In this document: one piece after another, positions 18,464 to 27,081 of the stretch
Layout: each line of letters starts with the position of its first letter
Numbering within the stretch: the stretch's first letter is position 1
Assembly (NCBI RefSeq): GCF_001610895.1
Contig: NZ_CP011273.1
Location: 496,001-560,000 of the forward strand
DNA length: 64,000 nt
Source: Planctomyces sp. SH-PL62
GTDB lineage: Bacteria > Planctomycetota > Planctomycetia > Isosphaerales > Isosphaeraceae
Direction of reading: 5' to 3'
Notes under the pieces: model-generated
Databases searched by the model: none
The model's input: only the letters and a program-made list of their open reading frames with translations
What the model was told of the DNA's origin: nothing
Made by a program: the position numbers and the translations under genes

Positions 18464-19377
18464 GGACCTCGATCCGGTCGGTCCTCCAACTGGTCAGGCT
18501 TCCCAACGTCTTCACCGCGGCGGCCGACAGCCTCGCGGGCTGGCTGCTCGTCGGCGGGGCCCTCGGCGACCTCGCCGGCTGGGCGCCGCTGGCGGGGGCG
18601 TCGATGGCCCTCTACGCGGCGGGCATGGCGCTGAACGACTGGTTCGACCTCGACGTCGACCGCGCGGAGCGTCCCGAACGGCCGTTGCCGTCGGGCAAGG
18701 TGGCGGTCGGCGTCGCCGCCGCGATCGGCTGGGGAGGGCTTGCGCTGGGGCTGCTGGCGGCGGCCTTCGCGAGAGGCTTCGCGTCGCCGACGTTCGCGGT
18801 CGCCGTCGCGCTGGCCGGGGCGATCGTGGGCTACAACGCGGGCCTCAAGAAGACGTTCCTGGGCCCCTGGGCGATGGGCTCTTGTCGGGCGTTCAACATG
18901 CTGCTGGGCATGAGCGCGGCAGCCTCGCTGGGGGGGCCGATCGCCTGGCTGGCGGCGGCGGCGTTCGGGACGTTCGTCGCCGGCGTGACCTGGATCAGCC
19001 GTTCCGAGGCCCACGGCGGGGAGACCCGCAACCTGATCATCGGCCTGTCGATCCAGGATCTCGCGCTGCTCGGGCTGGCCGCCGTCTCGCTCGCGCCCGG
19101 GAGCTTCCCGGAGCCCTGGGCCGGTCGTCCCCTGATCCCGCTGGAGGGGCTGCTGGTCCTGGCCCTGGCGGCCCTGGCGATCAACGCGGCGGCCTCGCGG
19201 GCGATCCGAGAGCCCTCGCCGGCGCTCATCCGCCGCGCGGTGAAGACGGGCGTCCTGTCGCTCGTCTGGCTCGACGTCGCCCTCGTCGCCTCGGTTCGCG
19301 GCCCCCTGCCCGCCCTGGCCGTCGCGGCGCTCTGGCCACCCGCCTTCCTGCTGGCCCGCCGCCTCTACGCCACCTGA
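18460..19377 (+). CDS. eboC: UbiA-family prenyltransferase, EboC-like
   Basis: 305 residues, starting in the ATGA overlap with the preceding gene. An integral membrane protein with about eight or nine hydrophobic helices. The first Asp-rich motif is NDWFDLDVD (59-67), followed by RAERPERPLPSG, the UbiA signature that binds Mg-diphosphate of the prenyl donor; the second Asp-rich motif is less obvious, near TWISRSEAHGGETRN. Start RLPNVFTAAADSLAGWLL matches the EboC type rather than UbiA of ubiquinone synthesis. EboC is part of the widely spread ebo/edb cluster, implicated by published work in moving precursors to the periplasm for scytonemin synthesis and in defence-related product formation. 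Symbol is based on neighbourhood plus sequence style, so treat as probable. Confidence 0.82.
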   Translation: MRTSIRSVLQLVRLPNVFTAAADSLAGWLLVGGALGDLAGWAPLAGASMALYAAGMALNDWFDLDVDRAERPERPLPSGKVAVGVAAAIGWGGLALGLLAAAFARGFASPTFAVAVALAGAIVGYNAGLKKTFLGPWAMGSCRAFNMLLGMSAAASLGGPIAWLAAAAFGTFVAGVTWISRSEAHGGETRNLIIGLSIQDLALLGLAAVSLAPGSFPEPWAGRPLIPLEGLLVLALAALAINAAASRAIREPSPALIRRAVKTGVLSLVWLDVALVASVRGPLPALAVAALWPPAFLLARRLYAT

Positions 19378-19396
19378 CCGTCGCGAGGGACGCCCC

Positions 19397-20236
19397 ATGC
19401 TCCTGGGTTACAACACCAACGGCCTGGCCCACCACCGCCTGACCGACGCCCTCCGTCTCATGGCCGAGGAAGGCTATCAAAGCGTCGCCATCACCCTCGA
19501 CGCCGGGGCGCTCGACCCCTACGAGGACACGGCGATCCTGGCCCGCCAGACGGCGACCGTCCGCGAACTGCTCGACGGCCTGGGCCTCGGGCGCGTGGTC
19601 GAGACGGGGGCGAGGTTCCTGCTCAACCCCCGGACCAAGCACGACCCGACCTTGATGGACCCGGACCCGGTGCGACGCGCCCTCCGGGTCGATTTCCTCC
19701 GTCGCGCGATCGACCTGGCCGTCGCCCTCGACGCCGGGGCGGTCTCGTTCTGGTCGGGCGTCCTGCGCGACGGCTCGTCCGAGGACGCGGCGCTGGACCG
19801 CCTCGCCGCCGCGCTCCGGCCGGTGATCGAGCACGCCGAGACGCAGGGCGTCCGGCTCGCGTTCGAACCCGAACCGGGCATGTTCATCGACACGTTCGAC
19901 CGCTTCGCCCGCCTCGACGAACGCATCAAGCATCCGCTGTTCGATTTGACCGTCGACGTCGGCCACGTCCACTGCAACGAGCCCCGTCCGGTCGCCGACT
20001 ACCTCCGCGAATGGGGTCCCCGGATCGCCAACGTCCACATCGAGGACATGGTGGTGGGTGTCCACGAGCACCTGATGTTCGGCGAGGGGACGATGGACTT
20101 TCCTCCCATCCTGGCCGCATTCCGCGAGATCGGTTACACCGGCGGCCTGCACGTCGAGCTGAGCCGCCACAGCCCCATGGGCGCCGAAGCCCTGCGCGGC
20201 GCGAGAACTTTCCTCGCCCCCCTCCTCCGCCCGTAG
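19397..20236 (+). CDS. eboE: TIM-barrel metal-dependent protein, EboE-like
   Basis: 279 residues from ATG 19397, 19 bases after the UbiA stop, so same transcript. It is a second AP-endonuclease-2/xylose-isomerase-like barrel, distinct from the one two genes upstream: MLLGYNTNGLAHHRL, EEGYQSVAITLDAGALDPY, FLRRAIDLAVALDAGAVSFWSG, VRLAFEPEPGMFIDTF, TVDVGHVHC, RIANVHIEDMVVGVHEHLMFGEGTMDF and GGLHVELSRHSPMG. The E, D/H, H and E residues of these motifs are likely metal ligands. The TNGLAHHRL opening and the GVHEHL(M)FGEG motif recall EboE of ebo clusters. The symbol is tentative. Products of this family act on unknown polyols or sugars. Confidence 0.78.
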   Translation: MLLGYNTNGLAHHRLTDALRLMAEEGYQSVAITLDAGALDPYEDTAILARQTATVRELLDGLGLGRVVETGARFLLNPRTKHDPTLMDPDPVRRALRVDFLRRAIDLAVALDAGAVSFWSGVLRDGSSEDAALDRLAAALRPVIEHAETQGVRLAFEPEPGMFIDTFDRFARLDERIKHPLFDLTVDVGHVHCNEPRPVADYLREWGPRIANVHIEDMVVGVHEHLMFGEGTMDFPPILAAFREIGYTGGLHVELSRHSPMGAEALRGARTFLAPLLRP

Positions 20237-20318
20237 CCGGACGCAAAGCCCTTCACCTTTCGCGGGAGAAGGCATGATTTCCGTAGCCTGGCGGCGTTCC
20301 GGAATCGGGCCGTCGGCG

Positions 20319-23159
20319 TCACTGGGAGATCATCATCCCGCCTCCCGCCCCGGCCCCGGCGTTTCGCGGCGGGGCGGCGGGCATCCGGGCGAGGCCCTGG
20401 ACGGCCTTGACCGCCGCTTCGGCGGTCTTGCGGACGTCGGGGCGGGGATCGTCCTCGGCCAGCCGTTTCAGGGCGGCCTCGGCGGGAAGCGCGGCGGGGC
20501 CGAGGTGCCCCAGGGCGCGGACGCCATGCAGGCGGACGTCGGCCTCGTCGCTTTCGAGGAGCGTCGAAAGCGCCGGAACGGCCGGGGTCATCGCCTCGAG
20601 CAGCGCGGGGTCGTCGTCGGCGTGGGTCGCCAGGCTCGCCAGCGACGCGAGCACCTCGGCCCGGCCTTCCGGGGCCTTTGCCCGTTCGAGTTCCTTGAGA
20701 AGCGTCAGCGCGGCCTCGGGCCGTCGCGTGGGGACGCCGCCCAGGCCGTCGACCACCAGCGTGCGAAGCTCGGCGTCGGACTCGGGGGAATCGGCCAGGA
20801 CACGAAGGAACGGTTCGACCGCCGGGCCGACGGCTTCGTGATCGGCGTCGTTCTTGGAGATCGCGGACAACCCGAGGATTCGGCCCAGGATCGCATAGAC
20901 GGCCCGCCGATTCGGGCCGGCTTCCACCGTCGTCGAGGCCTCGACCAGGGGGGGGATCGCCGACGTGAGGACCTCGCGGAACCCATCGAGATCGTCCCGG
21001 AACGCCCGGCTTTCGGCCACGGGCGAGAGCGTCGCGAACCGCTCGTCGAGGGCGGCGACCAGTGGTCCCGCCGTCTCGCCCTGGAGGGCGCGGATGACCT
21101 CGGTCACGGCGGCCGGGCTTCGGAAGAGCTGCGAGGCCAACGCGTCGGCCGCCGCGCGGCCCGAGTCTTCGGGATCGGCCAGGTTCCTCGCGAGGGCCTG
21201 GATCACGGCGTCATCGGCCGGGAGCCCTCGGTAGCGTGCGGCCGTCGCGCGGACGCCGGGATCGGGGTCGTGGAGGGCGGCGACGTGGGCCTGGACGACC
21301 GGAGGGTCGCCTGGGGCGATGGCTGCCAGGGCGTCGAGGAGCGTCGACCGCGTCGCGGGGTCGGGCTCGGCGGCGAGCCGGTCGAGCATCGGACGTTCGG
21401 CGGTCCGGGCGGCCGGCCCGAGGTTTCGCAGGGCGTCGGCGACGGAGACCCTGACGCCGGCGTCGGGATCGGCCAGGGCGTCGATCAGCGCCGGGACGGC
21501 CGACTCGGCCCGCCAGCCGAGCGTCGCCAGGGACGCGGCCGCCGCCGATCGCTCCTCCGGATTCTCGGCCTTCAGGACGTCGAGGCTGGCGATGGACGCG
21601 ATCGCGCGGCCGACGGCCGCGTGGACCTCGGCGTCCTTCTCGCGCCCGGCCAGCGAGCGGAGTTCCGGGAGGGCCGGGGCGGCCTCCGGCCCGAGCGCGG
21701 TCAGGACCTCCAGGAGTTGCAGGCGCACGTCGAGCCCGTCGCCGTCGAGCGCGGCGACTACCTTGGGGACGACCTCCCGCCAGGCGTTGCGGAGCGAGGG
21801 GGAGCCCGTGCCGTCGCGGAGGCCGTCCTGGAGGATCGACGCGGCCTTGCGGCGGATGTCCGGCACGGGGCTGGCAAGGCAACGGCCCATCGCCCCGATC
21901 CACCTCGCCTCCCAGGTCAGGTCGTCGTCCCGGCCCCCCCGGCCGCTGGCGTCGCGATGCTGGGCGAAGGTCCGGGCCAGTTCCCACTGGTCCATCGCGT
22001 GGAGCCGCAATTCCGGCTGGTCGGCCTGGTCGTCGATCCGGGCCACGACCGCGTCGAGCGCGGCCCTCGCGGGGCCGAGGAGCGCCGGGTCCTGCGACTT
22101 CTCATAGGTGGCGGCGATCCGGCAGAGGACCGTGACGGCCGCCGCGCGGCCGGCGGCGGCGGGCTCCTCGGCCACTCGGCGAAGGTCGCCCACCGCGGCC
22201 TCGTATCGCCTCGTCTGCACGTCGGCCGGGGTGGAAACGCCTCCTCGCTCCAGGATCAGCTGCGCGAGGTTCATGCCCACCCCCTCGCGCGAGCGGTCGT
22301 CGGCGCGGAGCGCGGCGCGACAAAGGGCGGGGACGGTGCGGTCGTCGGCCATGCCGATCTGGGCCAGCTTCGCTGTCGCCTCCAGCAAGACCTGGGCGTC
22401 GGGGTCGTCCACCGCCGCGACCAGGGCCGGGACCGTGGCCGGGTACTCCGGCCGGAGCAGGCTCAACGCCTTCTTGCGGACCGCCGGGCTGGGGTCCTCG
22501 ACGGCCGCGTCGGCGAGGGCCTGGGCGATCCGCTCGTCGCCGCCGCTGAACGAGTCCAGGGCGTCGACGGCCGCGGAACGAAGCTCATCGGGCTGGTCGG
22601 CGTCGAGCGCCGCCCGCAGCGCATCGGTCAGCGCGTCGATGTTGATCGGGAGCGTCGGGGGGGTCTTGCCTCGGGTCCCGAACCGGCCGAGGCTGCGGAC
22701 GGCTTCGGCCCTCACGGTCGGGTCCGGGTCGTCGAGCGCTTCCATCAGGGCGGGGGTCGAGGCGGGATCGTGGACGACGCCCAGCAGGGCCGCCGCGCGG
22801 CGGCGGACGCCCGCCGCGTCGTCCCCCTCGAGGACTTCGGCCGCCTTCGAAGCCGCCGGTCGGGCCGCCTCGCCGAAAGCTCCGAGCGCATCCAGGACGT
22901 CGCCCCTGACGTCGGCGTCTCGATCGTCGAGCGCGGCGATCAGGGCCGGGACGACCGTCTCCGGATCGGACGTGTCGCGCCCCAGATCCGCCGCCGCCTC
23001 CCGCCGCGTCGCCGGCCAGGCGCTCTTCAGGCGGGCGACGCGGCCGCCGACCGTGTCGTCGGGCCGGAGGACGTCCCGGAGCAGATAAACGCCCACTCCC
23101 ACGGCGACCGCCGACGCCGCAAGGACGATCACGCCGCGACCCGCGTTGGTCCATCTCAT
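20319..23159 (-). CDS. Membrane-anchored HEAT-repeat protein
   Basis: 946 residues from ATG 23159. One N-terminal helix (residues about 8-26, GVIVLAASAVAVGVGVYLL) anchors it, probably with the large C-terminal part outside the cytoplasm. Everything after residue 45 is HEAT/PBS-lyase-like repeats, with tens of units of the form VPALIAALDDRDADVR-GDVLDALGAFG, TPALMEALDDPDPTVRAEAVRSLGRFG and VPALIDALADPDAGVRVSVADALRNLG. No enzymatic motif is seen; such solenoids are scaffolds for protein binding. The final residues are Gly/Ala/Met-rich. It ends 82 bases from the end of the convergent EboE-like gene and is divergent from the DUF1559 gene. Confidence 0.88.
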   Translation of the reverse strand: MRWTNAGRGVIVLAASAVAVGVGVYLLRDVLRPDDTVGGRVARLKSAWPATRREAAADLGRDTSDPETVVPALIAALDDRDADVRGDVLDALGAFGEAARPAASKAAEVLEGDDAAGVRRRAAALLGVVHDPASTPALMEALDDPDPTVRAEAVRSLGRFGTRGKTPPTLPINIDALTDALRAALDADQPDELRSAAVDALDSFSGGDERIAQALADAAVEDPSPAVRKKALSLLRPEYPATVPALVAAVDDPDAQVLLEATAKLAQIGMADDRTVPALCRAALRADDRSREGVGMNLAQLILERGGVSTPADVQTRRYEAAVGDLRRVAEEPAAAGRAAAVTVLCRIAATYEKSQDPALLGPARAALDAVVARIDDQADQPELRLHAMDQWELARTFAQHRDASGRGGRDDDLTWEARWIGAMGRCLASPVPDIRRKAASILQDGLRDGTGSPSLRNAWREVVPKVVAALDGDGLDVRLQLLEVLTALGPEAAPALPELRSLAGREKDAEVHAAVGRAIASIASLDVLKAENPEERSAAAASLATLGWRAESAVPALIDALADPDAGVRVSVADALRNLGPAARTAERPMLDRLAAEPDPATRSTLLDALAAIAPGDPPVVQAHVAALHDPDPGVRATAARYRGLPADDAVIQALARNLADPEDSGRAAADALASQLFRSPAAVTEVIRALQGETAGPLVAALDERFATLSPVAESRAFRDDLDGFREVLTSAIPPLVEASTTVEAGPNRRAVYAILGRILGLSAISKNDADHEAVGPAVEPFLRVLADSPESDAELRTLVVDGLGGVPTRRPEAALTLLKELERAKAPEGRAEVLASLASLATHADDDPALLEAMTPAVPALSTLLESDEADVRLHGVRALGHLGPAALPAEAALKRLAEDDPRPDVRKTAEAAVKAVQGLARMPAAPPRNAGAGAGGGMMISQ

Positions 23160-23926
23160 CGTCTGGCTCGCTCCCGAATGCGGCCGTCGGCGGGACGCGC
23201 GACGGCGCGACGTCTACGCCCGACGGGCCCCTCAAGGATCGCCATGCAAGGACGTCGGCAACTATCGGATCTTTCGAGGTCGATGGCAAGGGCCTGCATC
23301 GAGATCCGTATATCGACGCCTTCGCCTCGTTCCGAATATGAATTGCTTAGTTGAATATCTTGATTTGATTTTTCGGAAGACCCTTGCCGAAGCCTCGGAA
23401 AGTCTGTTATCTCTTTTCATACGATCTTCTTGGAAGCCTTGCGGACGATCGGCCCTTGACGTCCCCTTCCCCGTCCCACGATTCGGGAACCGGCGGCCGT
23501 CGCGGGATCCGATCTCGGGCGGCCCGTCGCAGAGCCCTCCGTCGCCTCGCCTCCTGAAGAACGCTCCTCTCCCACGCAAGCGGCGTACGAGTTCGGATCG
23601 AGCCCTTTACCCTCGGTTCTCGTAGGCGATTCGGCCTGGCCTTGCTCAACGGTCGACGTGGCCCCTCCCCCTCTTCGGGGGCGCGTCTTCGATCGCGCGG
23701 ATGGGACGCCCCCCGCTCGCGACCGCACCCTTCGGGGTGGATCGCCCGCCACCGCGTCCGGTCCTCGGCATGCGGAGCACCCACATCGTGAGGATCGACC
23801 ACCCACCCCGCCCTTGGCGGGAGGGGCCTCCACGGGCCCTGCGGCGTCCGTCGAATCCGAATGACTCAGGCAGGGATACTTCTTAACCATCCTTCACCCC
23901 CCGAGTTTCACCGGAGATCCGTCGTC
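23160..23926. other. Long divergent intergenic region with an AT-rich patch, 767 bases
   Basis: Separates the HEAT gene (minus) and the DUF1559 gene (plus). Around 23326-23425 the composition drops sharply to an AT-rich stretch (CTTAGTTGAATATCTTGATT and TTATCTCTTTTCATACGATC) unlike anything else in the window, a plausible promoter or regulatory area. The rest (23450-23860) is GC-rich with inverted repeats such as CCCCGCCC...GGCGGGAGGGG near 23805-23830, and no frame with coding character. No tRNA or known riboswitch fold is recognised. GGAG at 23913-23916 precedes ATG 23927. Confidence 0.5.
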
Positions 23927-25009
23927 ATGAACACGCTTCAAGCCGGGTCGACCGCCCCGCGACGGGGCTTCACGCTGATCGAGCTGCTGGTGGTGATCGC
24001 GATCATCGCCGTCCTGATCGCCTTGCTGCTGCCCGCCGTGCAATCGGCGCGCGAGGCGGCCCGACGCGCCCAGTGCGTCAACAACCTGAAGCAGCTCGCG
24101 CTCGCCTCCCACAATTACGAGTCGTCCCAGGGCTGCTTCCCCATGGGGAATCGCTATATCGACACGTATTCGTACGCGGCTCCGTCGACCGCGTGCTCCG
24201 GGAGCAGCTGGTTCGGCTATTCGGCGTTCGCCTTCATCCTGCCGTTCCTCGAAGGGGGGAACCAGTACGCTTCGATCAACTTCAACTTCGTGGTGAATTC
24301 GGTGCGGAACACGACGGCGTTCCAGTCCAAGGTCGCCGGCTTCGTCTGCCCGTCTGACGGGGAGTCGCCGGCGCCGCCGTCGACCTATTTCTTCTGCTCC
24401 CACTGCTCCTACGCCATGAACCGGGGGACGCTGGAGAACGTTTATTGCAACGCCGCCGTGGCCGCCTTCCCCGACCCGGGGGCGGAGAATCCGTCGCATT
24501 GCAACGCCGTTCTGGGCAACGGCATGTTCGGGGCCGAGGCGGTCGTCCGGGTCTCCGGGGTGACCGACGGCACGAGCAACACGGTCCTGTTCGGCGAGGC
24601 CTCGCGGTTCCTCGGCGACACGGCCCAGATGTATCACACCTGGCATCATGTCTCGGTCACGGACTTCACGGCGAACTACGGTTCGAAGTGGACCGGCGAC
24701 ATGCGCCCCCGCGGCGGCCTGTTCACGCTCCCGAGGGTGAACTCCCCGCCGGACAAGACCGGGGCGCAGATCGCCTCGATCTGGGGCGTCTGCGGCTCGG
24801 GCGCCGGCATCCCGGCCGACTGGCTCCAGAACTGCCCGCAGGCCCTCACGCTCGGCCAGTGGGCCTTCCGCAGCATGCACCCGGGCGGGGCCAACTTCGC
24901 CTTCGCCGACGGCTCGGTGAAGTTCATCAAGAACTCGACCTCCGACGCGACCTATCAGGCCCTCGGCACCCGCGCCGGCGGCGAGGTGATCAGCTCGGAT
25001 TCCTACTGA
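23927..25009 (+). CDS. DUF1559 prepilin-like secreted protein
   Basis: 360 residues. ATG 23927 places the prepilin motif correctly: [20 protein letters not shown], in which the Gly-Phe is the peptidase site and Glu the methylation-linked residue of type IV prepilin-like leaders. The helix continues to [29 protein letters not shown], the standard planctomycete DUF1559 N-terminus. The C-terminus has the H-x9-DG motif, [16 protein letters not shown]. Six or more cysteines in the middle ([26 protein letters not shown]) suggest disulfides. These proteins occur in very large families in planctomycetes and are thought to be surface or pseudopilin-like. A small lipoprotein gene follows, as is common next to DUF1559 genes. 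Confidence 0.96.
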   Translation: MNTLQAGSTAPRRGFTLIELLVVIAIIAVLIALLLPAVQSAREAARRAQCVNNLKQLALASHNYESSQGCFPMGNRYIDTYSYAAPSTACSGSSWFGYSAFAFILPFLEGGNQYASINFNFVVNSVRNTTAFQSKVAGFVCPSDGESPAPPSTYFFCSHCSYAMNRGTLENVYCNAAVAAFPDPGAENPSHCNAVLGNGMFGAEAVVRVSGVTDGTSNTVLFGEASRFLGDTAQMYHTWHHVSVTDFTANYGSKWTGDMRPRGGLFTLPRVNSPPDKTGAQIASIWGVCGSGAGIPADWLQNCPQALTLGQWAFRSMHPGGANFAFADGSVKFIKNSTSDATYQALGTRAGGEVISSDSY

Positions 25010-25101
25010 TCGGCCGGCGTTCGGACGTTTCCCGCAAGGCCGGGCGCGGCGTCGACTCGCCCCGCCCGGTTTCCCTGGCCCCGCTTCGATTCGGAGAGGC
25101 T

Positions 25102-25298
25102 ATGAAGATCCGTTGCAAACTGGCCTGCGTCCCTCTCGCGGCGCTGATCGCCCTCGGCTTCGAGTCCGGTTGCTCGGAAGGCGGAGGCCCTCGCCCGGCC
25201 CCACGGTCGTCGAGAAGAAGCCCCCGGAGCCCCGCAGCAAACGACGCCCCAAGGACATCAAGGAGTTCGCGGCGCCGGGCACCGGCGTCGTCGAGTGA
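25102..25298 (+). CDS. Small lipoprotein after DUF1559, frame broken near 25199-25202
   Basis: ATG 25102 is preceded by GGAGAGG and opens MKIRCKLACVPLAALIALGFESGCS, a lipoprotein signal with the lipobox cysteine at residue 24. In the sequence as given, this frame runs on into an Arg/Ser-rich tail. One base back, at CCCC 25199-25202, it becomes PTVVEKKPPEPRSKRRPKDI followed by KEFAAPGTGVVE and TGA at 25296-25298, giving about 65 residues. Planctomycete DUF1559 genes are often followed by such small lipoproteins with a proline/lysine-rich tail. The -1 sign of the break and the C-run match the other two broken genes. Likely one C is missing from the assembly. Confidence 0.65.
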
Positions 25299-25376
25299 CC
25301 CTCGAACCGCTCGCGCGCCGCCTCCGCGTCCCCCGTCCGGGGCGGGACTCGACCCCTTCCCCGGATCGGGGCTCGT

Positions 25377-26192
25377 TCAGGTGGGGGCGGCTTCGAGGGC
25401 GAAGCGCTTGCTCTGCGCGAAGAAGGCGAGCGGGTTGTCGAGCACGACCCTGCGGATCATCGCCTCGTCGTGGCCCCGGCGCTTCATCTCGAAGATGAAC
25501 TCGGGGACGGCCAGGGGGTCGCTGTGGCCCCAGTCGCCGGCCGAGTTGACCATCACCCGCTCGACCCCGTACATCTCCACCATGTCGGCGGCGCGGGCGG
25601 GGGTGCATTTGGAGATCGGGTAGAGGGTCATGCCGACCCAGTGCCCGGCGTCGAGCGCCGGTCGAATCGTGTGCTCCTCGACGTGGTCGATGCAGACCCA
25701 GTCGGGACGGAGACGGCCGTCCCCCTTGAGCATGTCCAGGATCATCCGGGTCCCCTGGTACTTGTCGGCCAGGTGGGGCGTGTGCACCAGGACCAGCTCC
25801 TCCGTCCTCGCGGCGAGGTCCAGGTGGTCGAGGAAGACCGTCGCCTCATTCTTGGTGTTCTTGTTGAGCCCGATCTCGCCGATCCCGAGCACGCCCGGGT
25901 GGTCCAGGAACTCCGGGATCATGGCGATGACCTCCCGCGAGAGCGCGACGTTCTCCGCCTCCTTGGCGTTGATGCAGAGCCAGCAGTAGTGCTTGATCCC
26001 ATAAGCCGCCGCGCGCCGAGCCTCGAAGTCCACGAGCTGCCGGAAGTAGTCCCGAAAGCCCTCGACCCCCGAGCGGTCGAACCCCGCCCAGAAGGCCGGC
26101 TCGGAGACCATCACGCACCCCGCCAGCGCCATCCGCTTGTAGTCGTCGGTGGTGCGGGAGACCATGTGGATGTGGGGGTCGATGTAATTCAT
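25377..26192 (-). CDS. eboB: TatD family hydrolase, EboB-like
   Basis: 271 residues from ATG 26192. An amidohydrolase-fold metal-dependent hydrolase: metal ligands HIH at residues 7-9 (YIDPHIHMVS), GIGEIGLNKN, LVLVHTPH and IDHVEEHT, with VMVNSAGDWG late in the barrel. The opening MNYIDPHIHMVSRTTDDY and the segment YGIKHYCWLCINAKEAENVA are characteristic of EboB proteins of ebo clusters. It is on the minus strand some 5.1 kb from the eboC/eboE-like genes, and is convergent with the DUF1559-lipoprotein pair. It may serve the same pathway from its own promoter (inference). The first metal-site His pair and Glu/Asp residues all look intact. Confidence 0.85.
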   Translation of the reverse strand: MNYIDPHIHMVSRTTDDYKRMALAGCVMVSEPAFWAGFDRSGVEGFRDYFRQLVDFEARRAAAYGIKHYCWLCINAKEAENVALSREVIAMIPEFLDHPGVLGIGEIGLNKNTKNEATVFLDHLDLAARTEELVLVHTPHLADKYQGTRMILDMLKGDGRLRPDWVCIDHVEEHTIRPALDAGHWVGMTLYPISKCTPARAADMVEMYGVERVMVNSAGDWGHSDPLAVPEFIFEMKRRGHDEAMIRRVVLDNPLAFFAQSKRFALEAAPT

Positions 26193-26335
26193 GGCTCACC
26201 GGGACTTGGGGAGGATCGATGCGGACGATTTCGTGTCATTCTACCCGAGTCGAGGCGGCGTTTCACGTCGACCCCCAGACGCTCACGCCGGCCCTCATGC
26301 CGGTTTCGCCCCCGTTTCGAGGGGGCGTCCGGCCG

Positions 26336-26620
26336 ATGCCACGTCGACCCAAGCTGCGGAGGAGGTCAGGGTACTGGAGCGGCGATGCGGGCGGGACGAC
26401 CCGCTGCTTCGGCAAGATCGGGGAGGTCCCCTTCGAGGAGGCCTGGCACCGGTTCCGGGAGTTCCTGGCCGGGGATGGTCGTCCGCCGACGATCCCCGGC
26501 TTCACGCCCCATCATCGCCCGGTCCGCCGGGGGTCGCAACCCCGCCATCGCCGCCGACCGTCGCCGAGTCGGTCCTGAAGTTCCTGGCCTGGATGGGGCG
26601 TAACCGGGACCGCCGCAACC
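26336..26620 (+). pseudogene. Site-specific integrase N-terminal remnant
   Basis: From ATG 26336 the protein begins MPRRPKLRRRSGYWSGDAGG, a common opening of planctomycete phage-type integrases, followed by TTRCFGKIGEVPFEEAWHRFREFLAGDGRPP. The frame then breaks (stop at 26576-26578) and one base back TVAESVLKFLAWMGRNRDRRN continues the SAM-like core-binding domain. It ends near 26620 with no catalytic domain: no R-H-R-Y tyrosine recombinase motifs are found after this. So only about the first 95 residues survive. Marks a former mobile element or its end. Direction is plus. Confidence 0.6.
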
Positions 26621-26695
26621 GCCTGCTGGGTGCGTCCTTGCACGGCTTCCCTCCTGGTCGATCCGGCGTGAGACGTCCGGCTCCCAGGCCCGTCC

Positions 26696-26948
26696 TCAGG
26701 GGACGTCGATCTCGATCGGCAGGACGTGGCTGATCACGGCGTCCCATTGGTCGGGGTCACGACCGATCGGCTGGACCCGGTCCTGAGAATCGGTCGCCCT
26801 CGCCATGATGATGTACGGGCTGGCCGAGCAGCTTCCCCAGGGCCCAGGACTTTCCGCCGTCGGTGCCGACCTCGACCTTCGTCACGTCCGACTCCCCGGC
26901 CCAGGCCACCCCCCCTTCAGCGCGGACGGCCCCGAGGGCCCGGTCCAC
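26696..26948 (-). pseudogene. Sulfite-oxidase-like (Mo-co dimerisation domain) C-terminal remnant
   Basis: Reading minus from about 26948, the frame gives GAVRAEGGVAWAGESDVTKV then EVGTDGGKSWALGKLLG, matching the conserved opening of the Mo-co oxidoreductase dimerisation domain of sulfite-oxidase-type enzymes. In another frame it continues PYIIMARATDSQDRVQPIGRDP and DQWDAVISHVLPIEIDVP to a stop at 26696-26698. The usual YAWRxW piece between the two is missing, so there is an internal deletion as well as a frame change. No start codon or catalytic domain is present. A clear remnant. Confidence 0.6.
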
Positions 26949-27081
26949 GTCCGTCTCGCCGCGCCCTCCCCCGTCGGCCCCCCCTGAAGATGCGGAGGAT
27001 CACCAGCCGGGTCGGGTCGGCCAGCATGCGAAGCCTCTCGGTCATCAGAACGAGGAACTCGTCGGGGATCGTGGCGGCCAT
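26917..27081 (-). pseudogene. ArsR-family regulator N-terminal remnant
   Basis: ATG 27081 opens MAATIPDEFLVLMTERLRML followed by ADPTRLVILRIF, the typical first helices of an ArsR/SmtB winged-helix repressor. After about 34 residues the sequence becomes Arg/Gly-rich and stops at 26917-26919 (54 residues in total). The recognition helix and wing are missing. It runs directly into the overlapping sulfite-oxidase-like remnant, so the two look like a deletion junction between once separate genes. Confidence 0.55.
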
